Position numbers and translations under genes: made by a program. The notes under the pieces are model-generated. The model was not told the origin of the DNA. It saw only the letters and a list, made by a program, of their open reading frames with translations, and searched no databases. This document shows, piece after piece, positions 34,601 to 45,464 of a DNA stretch of 64,000 nt (positions are counted from its first letter, which is position 1; each line of letters starts with the position of its first letter). The DNA lies in the NCBI GenBank assembly GCA_030144725.1, contig JASKMD010000010.1, positions 4,023,682-4,087,681 on the forward strand, read 5' to 3'. Source of the DNA: Haematococcus lacustris. Taxonomy: Eukaryota > Chlorophyta > Chlorophyceae > Chlamydomonadales > Haematococcaceae.

Positions 34601-35522
34601 AGGAGATGATCAACCCCTCCAAGCTTGCCCCCTCTGAGCTCGTCAATACAATGCTCGTATAATGTCATAGCCAACCGCAGGGTAAGCAGCAGGCAGGCGC
34701 TGCAGCGGTGGTAGCCAGGTGGCAGCTGGGTGGTGGTGGAGGTGTGGGTGGTGGCTGCAGGGTCAGGATGCTGAGGGTGAGGGTGGATGGGGAGTGACTG
34801 CAAGGCTGCCAGCACTAGCTGCATGGCGCGGTGCATGCTGTCCCACACAGAGCAGAGGGTCACCCTGCATGGGCAGCACACCAGGCACATACGTTGTCCT
34901 TTACTGCTGCACACCAGGAAGTGGTTAGGCAAACAGGTTGAGCAACCAGCTTGGATAGCGCTGACGCTAGTCACATGCAGCTGCTTGTGTCAACTTACCT
35001 CCACTATGATGTCACGTCCCAGTGCTTCAACAAAAAGGTTCAACTGTTTGCCTGATGCTGAGCGCTGACGCTGGCTGAGCCGTCGTGCAAATGCTCCACT
35101 GGATACTGGCGAGGGCAAACGGGCACACGTGAATGACAGGAGGTTGCAGAGTTGGGCTGTTCTGATGTCATGGAGGGCCAGCACCACATCCAGCACCTCC
35201 TGGTCTGTCAGCAGTAATGTGCACAGCTCCACAGCTGCCGTGTTGCCAGCAGCTGAGGGTATGGGTAGAGCAGCTGAAGGTGCATTGTGAGAGGGGGAGC
35301 AAGAGGAGTAAGGCTGGGCAGCCGCGATTGAAGATGGCTGGAGTTTACGATGCAACAGCTGACATGCTGCTTCCAGGCGTTGCACGTAGACGCCTGTAGC
35401 CTCAGTAACAGCTGTCAGTGATGGGTGCTGCGTGGAGAATGCTGGCAAGCAGACACTGACGCACCCGGCTGCTTCCGCGATGTATAGACCGGCCCCGCGA
35501 GCCGCAGCACCTCTTCACGCAT
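31684..35522 (-). pseudogene. Array gene copy 6, two inactivating mutations
   Basis: Partner of copy 2. Exons are B 34999 to about 35448, A 34038-34864, D 32853-33631 and C 31684-32433. Exon A is 827 nt instead of 829: a 2-bp deletion near 34848 shifts the frame right after its start. Exon D has TAG at 33021-33023 where copy 2 has CAG. The exon A donor is GTTGGT rather than GTAGGT. The rest is nearly identical to copy 2, so decay is recent and followed the segmental duplication. Confidence 0.75.
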
Positions 35523-36013
35523 TTAGGAACCCTACTGTACAAACCATGACACGCAGCGTCTTTGTCGGCAGTATCTTTGGTACTCCGGCTGTGCTCAAAA
35601 CCGGCGCAAGCCCCTATAGTGCCTGTTGTGCCTAGCGCGCCGGTGTCCGCGCTAATCAATTCACTGGTAGAGCATAGCTGTCACTATCAGGCTGCCGGCC
35701 ACGAGGCTGCTTGCTCCGCCCAGCTACTGCCCCGTGGCAGCAATGCTGCCCAGCTCTTCCAGGCAGGGACCCTTGCAGTGCCTTTCTTGGGCATCCCAGG
35801 CTGTCACACTCAGGAGCCACACCAGCATGGCTTGTGAGAACAAAGAGCTTTGCTTGACATCAAAGCTTGAACTGTTCATGCACGTATAGCAGACCATAGG
35901 TTGGCGAGCGCCCGATCCTTGCCTTGCAGTTTGAACCTTATCCCCGATGCCTCTCAAGCCCACCCTGTTCCTCCCATCCCTGCCCAGTCCCGCCTCACAT
36001 TCCACCTGTCCAG
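35523..36013. other. Spacer between array copies 6 and 7
   Basis: Near-identical copy of the spacer at 12834-13324. No gene is seen. Confidence 0.5.
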
Positions 36014-38347
36014 TCACCAGCGACAGCCCAGACCACCCTTTACAGAGGGATTGCGAAGCATGTCTTGTACACAGCACTTGCCAAGAGTCCAGCAAGCACT
36101 GTGTTGTGCTGGGAGGCACAGCCTCATGAAGTCTGGTGGGCCTCTGCCCCTATCCAGGGTCAGCTGCCCAGGCTGCCAGCCTTGAGGTGCAGGTGCGACC
36201 AGGTGTGGCAGCTGCAGCTTGTTGGCCACGCCCTGCAGCACACTTGCCAAGCTGGCCTCAGCCGGGGTGCCTGCAGCCAGCGCCTGCCAGCTCCACACCT
36301 GCTCTGGCTCCATGCGGGTCAGCAAGTCATGGATGGCGGAGGTTTGCTTCAATACCTTGGCCCCATCTGCTGGCAGGGAAGGTGAGACTGCCAGCCAGGT
36401 GTCCAAGGGCAGTGCCACCGTCAGCACCAGCATCAAGCAGGACAGCAGCCGCTCAGCCTCTGGCGACATGCTGGGGGGAGCCTGCCGTCGACTACGCAGG
36501 AGGAACATATGGCAGCCGTTAAGCCCATGGCACCTTATCATCCTTGTGTGGTCAGGCGGCCCCTTCACAGCAGGGGAGTTGATGTAGAAGAGCTGGCACA
36601 CTCTAGCCAGCAGCTGGCTGCACCAGCCCTCCACCAGGCTGTTGCCACAGGGCAGCCAAGAGGCAGGCTGGGCAGCCAAGCCAGCAGGGCCCACTGCAGC
36701 GGGATCTGCCAGGACCTCGATCACATGCCCAAACAAGATCATTGATGTACAGCAAAAACGAGATAGAGAGCACATCCTTGAACTCTCCTCCACGCAAGCC
36801 ACTGGCGGGAACATGTGCCAATGCTGTTGCATCATCTGCAAGAGGCACAACACAGGCACAACATGAAGCAACAACCAAACGCAAGCATGGAGCTGAGCTG
36901 GCCGGGAGGCAGCACTACGTAAAGCAAGCAAATAAGCAACTCATTGATCAATAGAGACAGGAAGGCAGGCAGAGAGTAAGCTTGCTGATGGTGCCTTTAA
37001 CTAATGAACCCTCTACATGCCGGCCCTCTGCCCACTGACTGCTAGAGCTGGCTCATGCAGCCAAGGTCAATGGCAAGCAACAACTCGTGTACCTTTCAGT
37101 TTAGACCCTTTCTAAACTGATCGTCAAGACAGACACAGACCCTCATCACCCAGCCTGACGCACGCAAGGGGCACAACATAGCATGAAGCAAGCAACCAAA
37201 CGCAAGCATAGACCTGGAAGTTGTGTGGGCAGGCAGGCAGCACAGCATAAGGCATCACGCTAACAGGAAGCATGCAAACAAGCTGACAACAGAGGCAGGC
37301 AAGTTCGCAGGGTAAGGGCAGGCTAACAAGAAGCATGCGCACATTTGTACTTCCAAGCAACTGACAGTGTCCAGTATAACGGGGAAAGGAGCCAGCTGTA
37401 GCCCCCATGTCAAGGATACATGCCCACACACCTCAACCCTGTTGCCCTTCCACACCTCTGCCGCATTCACATACAACACCCTCCCCCTCACCTGCAGCAT
37501 GCCCTCCATGCCCCACACCAGGTCCAGGGCCAGGGGCGCCAGCTGTTGGGCTGAGGGCAGCAAGTTGTGAACCTCCTCCCTGCCACATGCTGCACTTCCC
37601 TCCGCAGTCAGGCCTTGCTGATGAGAATCGTAGAGGCTCTTGTGCATGTCGCTTGACGCCTGCTCAGAACCGCTATGGGGCACAAGCAAAGTGGCCAATG
37701 CACTGCTCACGTCTTCCAATATGTCAGTGAGTATTGCCTCCAGCTCCGGCGTGCGCTTCAAGCCCGACAGCAAGCGCGTGTCTGCCTCGTAGTCGGGCGC
37801 ACCGTCCAGCAGCATCGCCAGGGTGCTGTAGCCGTGAGCTCCGGCCGCAGCAGCGCGGGCCAATAACCGGAGCATGGCCGGCCGACACCTCACATCCGGC
37901 CAGAGCTCCACCATCAGCCGCAATGCCACGTAGAGCGAGGAGTAGGAGTCTCGAAAGCAGCCAGGGAACGTGTCAAGCGTGACATGAGTGCTGAGTGTCG
38001 CACCAAGCCGAACTGCTGCCACGGTACCTTGAAGCACGACCAGGCAACGCGACAACACGCTGAACACGACGTAGAGAAGCGGCGAACTGCTCGTGCTGGA
38101 CGGAGTAGTTCGATGGCCTGAGGCGACAGCACCAATGTGACTTGGGGCTAACGCTGCGCCCACTATGCGCGCCATGTAGTTGAGGCAGTAATACTCGCGC
38201 GACATCACTCTCAGTGCTGCTGCTGCCAGGAAAGAAGCATCTTCTCGCAACTCCATCAATCTCCCTTGCCCTGTGCACAAAATAATAGCCACCTTTTGAG
38301 TGGACCACTTGTGCCACACACCACGAACTCAGGAACTCACATGCCAC

Positions 38348-38355
38348 AAGAACAG
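38348..38355. repeat. hAT target-site duplication (left; right copy 40319-40326)
   Basis: AAGAACAG occurs on both sides of the element. The empty site in copy I (about 15660) has it once. Eight base pairs is the diagnostic length for hAT elements. Confidence 0.97.
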
Positions 38356-38459
38356 TAGAGCGTGACCCGGAATGTTAAACCATCTTTAACCATCTTTAAC
38401 CAAGCCACAAAGTTTAACCAATCTTTAACACTCCCGCCAGGTCGCACTCCGCAGTCGCG

Positions 38460-40016
38460 ATGGAGGGCGAAGCCTCTAACTTCGACCCCAATGTAAACAC
38501 GCAGCCTTTCCGCGGCAGAAAACCTGATCCTACCGTGGCACAGCTGCAAGCGAGGATGTTGCGTTCAAAGACATTGCGAAAGGATAGATACACAGTCGTC
38601 ATCAATGCCACCGAGAAGGTCGTCAAGCTAGTCTGCCTGCTATGCGGGCTGCAGTTGTGTGTGTCAAACATTTCGACGGCACAAGAGAGCCACAGCGGAG
38701 CATGTGCCTTGCAGCGTGCCTTAGATGTCGGCGCACCACCACCTCCCAACCCATATGAACCCATGGTCCCAGCCGACGTTGTCGACGACGTCAAGAAGGA
38801 ACTTGCGCTCTTCTTCTACACATCCGGTACAGCTTTTGCACGTGCCGACAACCCTCACATGAAGAGGGCCCTCAAGCTGCTGGGTGTTGACAGCCCAAGC
38901 GCTAAGCAACTGCGGACAACGTACCTCAACAACACCCACGCTGTCCTACAAAGGAGGGTGGCCACCATGATGGAGACACTACTGATGGTGAGTGGCAAAC
39001 ACTGTTGTAATGGCCCCTCTATGCTTGCTCACAGTGGAATGGTGGTCTATGCTTGCTCACAGTGGAATGCTTGCTCACAGTGGAATGTCATGCCTTGCGT
39101 GTAGGGCCTTGGTCTGATGATGTGTACGGACGGGTGGCGCAACAAGCGTGCAGCCAACGGTCAGCCACTTGTGAACCTGGTTTTACTCAAGGCGGAGGGT
39201 GGTGCATTCTTTCACAGTGTGTGCCACCTTCACAAGAATGACAGAAAGGACGCTCAGTACTATGTTGACCTTCACAACGAAATGGCCAACAAGGCAGGGT
39301 ACGCATCTGCATGACCTGCATGACCTGCTGTGTGCACGCTCTCAACCTCTTGTGCAAGGACCTTGCCAACGCCGGCAAGCAGTTCACTAGGCACACGCTT
39401 GTGGGCAACATTCTCAAACAGGTATACCCCTCATGTCATTACCCCTCACCTCTCACCCACGCCCCACATGTAGTTAATGTCAATGCTTAAAACGTGCAAA
39501 CATATTTACCGCATGGTGCACTTTTCACTCACAGGTACAACAGATCTCCAAGACGCTGCATGAGTGTGACAAGATGTGGCACGTTTGGCTGGGGTGTCGC
39601 AAGATGTTGCACGTCATGAGCTGAGGCGCTTTGAGTGTGGAGCATGGCATCACGAGATGATCAGGGTCGCCAATGACATCATGAGCATGAGTGAGCCTGG
39701 TCAGCGGAACGGGCGAGCTGTCACTATCATCGCTGCCGCATCTCAGCGGTTGACATGGTGGCAGATCTACGCTAAGCCTCAATTCCCAGCCCTCGCTACC
39801 GCAGCCCTGCGGCTCTTGTCATTGCATGTATCAACGTGCGCATCCGAACGCAACTGGTCGGCTTGGGGCCGGCTCTTCGATGACCCTCGGCGCAGCGGCC
39901 TCGACATGGCGTCAGCGGAGAAGCTGATTTTCATTCAGACCAACGACGAGCTGGCAGCCAACTACGACAGTGTTGACCAGAGCAATCAGCAAGACGTGGC
40001 AATAAGCCTCTTTTGA
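38460..40016 (+). pseudogene. hAT transposase, frameshifted (DUF659-type)
   Basis: Exon 1 (38460-38987) begins at ATG and encodes a BED-like finger, C59-x2-C62-x15-H78-x3-C82, then the FYTSGTAFARADNPHMKRAL region typical of DUF659 hAT proteins. A GTGAGT...TGTAG intron (38988-39104) joins in phase 0 to exon 2, with CTDGWRNKRAANGQPLVN. Exon 2 then hits TGA at 39312-39314; the expected continuation (CVHALNLLCKDLANAG) is in another frame up to a GTATAC donor at 39422. Exon 3 (from 39535) is again shifted before the C-terminal hAT dimerisation region (STCASERNWSAWGRLF, about 39830-39880). Several catalytic-domain segments appear missing. The intact termini suggest movement by a transposase supplied in trans. 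Confidence 0.85.
39024..39090. repeat. Three tandem 16-17-bp repeats in hAT intron 1
   Basis: The word TTGCTCACAGTGGAATG occurs three times, partly separated by GTGGTCTATGC. It lies wholly inside the first intron of the transposase gene. Confidence 0.8.
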
Positions 40017-40318
40017 CAGATTAGGGTGACAACCCGTACACTTCCGTTGCTCTTACATATTGCCATGTAAACCTGCGCTACGTGATCTCCCGGCCTAGTC
40101 ATAATGCAAACCGCGCCGATAGCAAAGTCTCGAAGACAGCCGCAATGTCTTTCTGTCAAAGTCTGACAGAAACTTTTTTATCTTACTATCGCCAAACCCC
40201 AATTGCACTCCGGGTCGTCAGGGTGTTAGGCTGGACTGGTTAAAGATGGTTAAAGATTTGGTTAAAGCACGTTAAAGGCCCAAAACAGCACGAAGTTAGT
40301 TTAACCAGTCGCGCTCTA

Positions 40319-41046
40319 AAGAACAGACCGCAGCAATGCAGCAAGGCACACGGGCTGTAGGAGAAAGGCAGGCCAAATGTGGTGATGGCCTGAAGTTATT
40401 GACCACAACGCATGCGAGATCAGATACTGCAGGCGCCAGCCTCAAGTGTGCAATCGTGCTGTGCAGCTAGGCACCCTGAACAGGCACCCTTTCTGTGCTC
40501 CTGCCCAGGCACCCATGCACCTGACGCCCGATAGCAAGAGGAGAAGATGTAATGGATATTTGGCAGGCCAAGTACATTATACAAAAGTGCTCCCCGCGGC
40601 CACTGAACTATGGAACCACCAAATGGTTTAGCGGCTAGTGCTATACGGTTGCCTTGTTCATCCCGAGCTGAGCAAGCCTGCCTAGAGCCCAAAGCTCGGC
40701 TGCTACATGCCAGCCTGGCATGTATGAACATTCATGCCAGCGTGGCATCATCTTTAAGCTAAGCTTCCGCGCTTAGTCGCATTGGACTTCCAACTTGCAA
40801 CGTGCAAGCCATGCTTGCAAGTTTTGGAAAGCTGCAGAGCACGCGTAGCTAGCTGTCGGAGGGGTCCTGCTGGCTGGTGTACTTTGCATACACCTCAGAT
40901 ATACCCAGTCATTACAGCCACATCGGTAGCTCTTATTTGTTCGTTAGTAAGTCTTAAACACACTGATAGGTACATGCCTTAGGGAGCGGACTACTCCTGC
41001 TGACCTAGTGGGTATGATCCACAGTTCAAGCTCCAGCACTCATGTT
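40319..41046. other. A-D intron of copy 7 between hAT and element 3
   Basis: Nearly identical to 15660-16385 of copy I. No exon was recognised. Confidence 0.5.
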
Positions 41047-42365
41047 TGAGTGTACAGTGGTGGCCTGCATGCCTAAGTGTACCTGCATGCCTAAGTCTAC
41101 CTGTACACCAGTGTTCTGGTTTTCACGTTACATACAGCGTTTGCCATAAAAAGTAACATTATAGTGGATTAGGCTTCTTGCGGAGTGTGCTATAATGCAT
41201 CGCGCTATGAATAGTGATCTTTGTACCACAGCCGCAACTCGGTCGCCAGCCGCAAGTCTGTTGTGAGGCGCAGTCATGGCTGAGGGCCGTGCTTCCAGTC
41301 CAGGACTTCAGGTAACAGCAACAGGTCACAGGACACCTAGCTCATTGGCTATCACCCACTATGGTGGTAACAGCCTTTGCCAGTGTTACAAGACCTGACA
41401 GCTGCCTGGTGTACAACAGCTCTGGCCATTTGGCTTTGCAGCCGCATAGGAATGGCAGTGTGGCGGCGCAGGCAGATGAGGCTGACAGTGACAGTGAGGA
41501 TCAGGAGGTAGGCAGCAGGCAGGCAGCACCAGGCAGGCAGCAGCGGACATGGGGACAACATTTGTTGAGCTAGAGGAGGAGGAGGAGGACAAGGCAGCGG
41601 CGGATGAGCTAGGCATCGAGAGGCACCAAGGGGGCGCTGAACTGCTCCAGTGCCAGCCAGTGATTACCAGCAGCAACTGGTGGTGCCAAGCATCAGCAAC
41701 TGCTGTGGTACGTGACCTGCGCAGCCGCTTCCTCTCACCGCAGCATGCCAAGGGCTGGCTGTTGTGTACGCCCATCACTGGGACAAGCAGCCTAGCGATG
41801 AGACTTCCTTGAGCGCCAGGCCATTGTCAAGGCCCGGTGCTGCATGGAAGCGACCTTGATCAATGGCCAACGGGTGCCAGCCTTGCTGGACCAGCACAAG
41901 CTATCTGCCCAACAACCAAGATATGTGAAAATCATGCGCAGCCAAGCAGAGCACCGCGTGGAGCTCAGCTCAACAGCAGCCAACACAGCCGAGCAGACCA
42001 CCAAGCTGTGGCGCTACCTGGCTGGCCAGCTCATTGCAAAGGCTGACATCTCAGAGAACATCAAGCTGACAGAGTGTGCACTGGTCATGACACCAGGCTC
42101 AGTGGAGGAGGAGCGCATGTTCTCAGCCATGGCATACCTAAAAGATGACATCCGCAACAGGTTGCAGGAGTGCCACCTGAATGTGTGCACCCGCGTCTTT
42201 AGCAGCGACCAGTAGGAATGGTCACATACTCATTTCAACATGCCACTAACTAGGCCTTTTGCATGCTTGGCTTTTTTGTGCGCTATGGGGCCCACTAGGG
42301 TTGTGCTATGAACATGACTCTGAGCCATGTCAATCCGTGCTATGGATTTGAGGTGGAAGGCCAAA
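41047..42365 (+). mobile_element. Decayed hAT-like element 3 (recombinant)
   Basis: It follows element 1 base by base from its 5' side to the end of its coding remnant. Examples are the six-Glu run near 41575, CAACCAAG at about 41910 and CTGACAGAG at about 42066. After about 42335 it follows element 2 (GCTATGGATTTGAGGTGG, then the exon-B-side intron). The hAT dimerisation segment EEERMFSAMAYLKDD is open here, without element 1's TAG, and ends in TAG at about 42213. The chimera is the expected product of unequal recombination between elements 1 and 2. Confidence 0.75.
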
Positions 42366-43006
42366 TGAAATAAAACAACAGCTGCACACCAGTAAGGGGA
42401 AAGGTAATCAGCGTGAGAAATCAGCTTCCAGACCAATGACGCTAGTCACATGCAGCTAGTGGTGTCAGCTTACCTCCACTATGGTGTCACGTCCCAGTGC
42501 TTCAACAAACAGGTTGAACTGGTCGCCTGAAGCTGAGCGCTGACGCTGGCTGAGTCGTCGTGCAAATGCTCCACTGAATACTGGCGGTGGCAAATGGGTA
42601 TACGCAAATGGCAGGAGGTTGCAGAGTTGGGCTGTTCTGATGTCATGGAGGGCCAGCACCATGTCGAGCACCTCCTGGTCTTTCAGCAGTAATGTGCACA
42701 GCTCCACAGCTGCCGTGTTGCCAGCAGCTGAGGATGTGGGTGAAACAGCTGAAGGCGCAATGTGAGTAGAGGGGGAGCATGAGGAGGGAGGCTGGGCAGC
42801 CGCCGCGGTTGAAGATGGCTGGAGTTTTCGATGCAACAGCTGACATGCTGCTTCAAGGCCTTGCACGCAGACGCCTGTAGCCTCAGTACACTAGCTGTCA
42901 GTGATGGGTGCTGCGCTGAAGAATGCTGGCAAGAAGAGACCAACGCACCCGGCTGCTTCCGCGATGTGTAGGCCGGCCCCGCGAGCCGCAGCACCTCTTC
43001 ACGCAT

Positions 43007-43424
43007 TGAGAAGCCTAACTGTGCAAATCATGACGCGCAGCGTCTCTGTCTGAAGCTTAGATATTCAGACTGTGCTGCATATCACTCATCACTGCGAGAC
43101 TGTTGTGCCTACAGCGACTGTGTCAGCGCCTATCGCCGCCGACGCAGTGTAGCTGCCACCATCAGGCTGCCGGTCACAAGGCTAGTTGTTGCGCCCAGCT
43201 GCAGCCCCAGTTCTTGCTGCTGCTACTGCCGCCAGTGCCAGTGATGTTGCCCAGCTCTTCCGGGCAGGAACCCGTGCTCTAGGCCCCCTTGCATTGCCTT
43301 TCCTGCTCCAGGCTGCAACACTCAGGCACACACATTGTCAAGGCCAGGGCTGCGTGCCAGTCACTGTGAGCAAGGGAGCCCTGCAGTTTACGTAAATATG
43401 CTTAGCAAAAGCAGTGTAAGCATG
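43007..43424. other. Spacer between array copy 7 and remnant 8
   Basis: Diverged copy of the spacer at 20781-21212. No gene is seen. Confidence 0.45.
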
Positions 43425-43929
43425 TGGTAGCCAGGTGGCAGCTGGGTGGTGGTGGAGGTGTGGGTGGTGGCTGCAGGGTCAGGGTGCTGAGGGTGAGGGA
43501 GGATGGGGAGTGACTGCAATGCTGCTAGCACCAGCAGCATGGCGCGTTGCATGCTGTTACACACATGCAGCAGAGGGTCACCCTGCATAGGCAGAACATG
43601 AGCCACACCAGCATGGCTTTGTGAGAACAAAGAGCTTTGCTTGTGTGTCCCTCCTCCTGCAACTCCTCCCAAGCAACAGACACAACAAGCAGTCGTCACA
43701 ATGCATCGGTCTGGTATGGGCATGCGGCTACACTTAATATCACTGATGTCAAGGGTGCTGCAGTTAACTTGACGAACGGGAAGACAACAGCTTGAAGCTA
43801 AGCGCAATGCCACACAGCACACAACATTAACTACCTGTAAGATGAGTGCATGAGTGCCTACCACCTACATCATTGCCTGACCCCTGAGGGCTATTGTGCA
43901 GACTTGGCATGACCTGCATGCGCTAATTG

Positions 43930-44298
43930 TGCAAACTGTGCCTCAGCAGGCTGCTGCTGCTGCTGCTCGGCCTTGGGCGGCTTGTCTCACAGCCGCTTGT
44001 ACCCCAGCTCAGGGTACTCCTTGCCCTTGGCTGGCAGCACTGCCTGGTCTGGCCAATAGCACAGCTCCAGCGGCCGCCACCTGCTCTCTCCAATGCGCAG
44101 CATGTTTAGCGCTGCATCGCAGTCCCTGTCCAACCACCTGCCTGGCTGTGGTGCTGGCTTGGCTTTGGCAGCGTTGCCCTTGCCCTTGCCCTTGGTGGGC
44201 TGGGTATGCTCAGCTGCCTGCTCAGCTTTGGTGCGCTTGCTGTGCTTGGCTGGCAGCGGAGTGCTGGGCCCTGGCTCTGAGGCTGCTGCCGGTGTGTG
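43930..44298 (-). pseudogene. Fanzor C-terminal fragment, subfamily 1 (duplicate)
   Basis: Duplicate of the fragment at 21722-22085, with the same linker, the same DRDCDAALNMLRI motif and the same nonsense TGA (43987-43989). The shared TGA shows the fragment was already dead before the segmental duplication. The 3' flank at about 43845-43925 is conserved with those at 21.64 and 54.68 kb. Confidence 0.65.
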
Positions 44299-44766
44299 AG
44301 TAACCCCCCCCCTGGGCCCCTGCCCCTTGCCTGGCCTGGCAGATGAAGGAGGGAAACTGGATTCCTATGCCCTGCCTCAGCCCAACAGGACAACGAGCTG
44401 CCGCAGTGTGATAGCTGCATGTTACACCAGCTGCGTAGCGCGAGCTGCATGACGCACCAGCTCAGCTGAAGGGAAGTCCTGAGTCTTCCCCAAAACTGTC
44501 TTGAGCAGCTGGAAGAATGTTCACGATTGTGCCCGACGACCAGCTCAGCATAAAGGCCCGCATCAACAACAACACCAAGCAGCTGGTCTACAAGGCCCTT
44601 GTGATAGTCACCTGCAATACCAACGAGAAGCTGACAACAAATCCCTGCGCCACAGGCCGCGATGGTGATATGCAGGACTAGTACAAGCACGCCAGTCCAA
44701 AGCCGTATGGATGCTAGCTTACATCTCTGCCAAACATGGTGTGTGTACCTGTTTGTGTCAGCTTAC
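44299..44766. other. Insert remainder in remnant 8
   Basis: Diverged copy of 22086-22614. The plus-strand frame seen there is shortened here by a deletion near 44625. No recognised gene. Confidence 0.3.
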
Positions 44767-45404
44767 CTCCATCCTGGTGGCGCGTTCCATCCTGCTGGCA
44801 AACTGGCTCAGCTGGCTGCCCGGTACTGAACGCCTACCAACCGAAACTTACTGTGCCTGAGCTGTTGGTCTAGGGATTCGCTAGGCAGGTGGAGGTAAAG
44901 CGCGTGTCAACGAGGTGACCATGGCAAGAGGTTGCAGAGTTGGGCTATTCTGATGTAATGGAGGGCCAGCACCACATCCAGCACCTCCTGGTCTGTCAGC
45001 AATAACGTGCACAGCTCCATAGCAGTCGTGTTCCCAGCAGCTGAGGGTATGGGTAAAGCACCAGATGGTGGCGCATTGTGAGGTGAAGGGCATGAGGATG
45101 AGGTCTGGGCAGCCGCGATTACAGTTCCAACGCACCCGGCTGCACCCGCGATGTGTAGGCCTGCACCGCGAGCCGCAGCCCCTCTTCATGCATTGAAATG
45201 CTTCATGACGTGCACCTTCTCTGTCGGCAGAAGCACAGGTATCCGTCTGTGCTGAAAATCACTCATCACCGCCAGTGACACCACCACCACCTGTGCCTGG
45301 TGTCCGCGCTGATCGAGTCAATGGCACAGCATAGCTGTCACCACCAGGGTGCCGGCCACAAGGCTGGTTGTTGCGCCCAGCTGCTGCCCCGCTTCTTGCT
45401 GCTG

Positions 45405-45420
45405 CCACCGCCGCCCTTGG
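45405..45420. repeat. Target-site duplication of full-length LINE (left; right copy 49344-49359)
   Basis: CCACCGCCGCCCTTGG flanks the LINE on both sides. The empty site is present near 26120-26135 in copy I. Confidence 0.93.
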
Positions 45421-45431
45421 TGCAGCGCAGT

Positions 45432-45464
<33 letters not shown>

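Larger units (their letters stand above)
38356..40318 (+). mobile_element. hAT transposon, 1963 bp
   Basis: Terminal inverted repeats are TAGAGCGTGAC (left) and TAGAGCGCGAC (right, read inward), 11 bp with one mismatch, followed by a conserved TTAAAC. Subterminal clusters of TTTAACC (left, about 38374-38430) and GGTTAAA (right, about 40238-40277) face each other and are probable transposase-binding sites. The 8-bp target duplication is perfect. The element is absent from copy I of the segmental duplication, so it inserted after that event. Inside is a decayed transposase gene. Confidence 0.97.
36014..43006 (-). pseudogene. Array gene copy 7, exon A deleted and hAT inserted
   Basis: Partner of copy 3. 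Exons are B 42474 to about 42866, D 37492-38270 and C 36014-36835; all three are open. Exon A is absent: only element 3 lies between the D-side intron and exon B. The intron also holds the hAT element at 38356-40318. Joining B (phase 0) directly to D (which needs phase 1) would shift the frame, so the gene should be dead even if the introns were spliced. Confidence 0.75.
43425..45193 (-). pseudogene. Array gene remnant 8 (exon B and truncated exon A)
   Basis: Counterpart of remnant 4. Exon B starts near 45191-45193 and ends at the donor after 44767, uninterrupted here. Exon A is truncated after PPGYH (43425-43582). D and C are missing. A Fanzor fragment (43930-44298) lies between B and A. This copy shows the pre-LINE state of exon B. 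Confidence 0.65.

Noticed and set aside
39024..39090. Coding tandem repeat in the hAT transposase
   Set aside because: It lies inside a GT-AG intron whose removal restores the conserved CTDGWRN frame.
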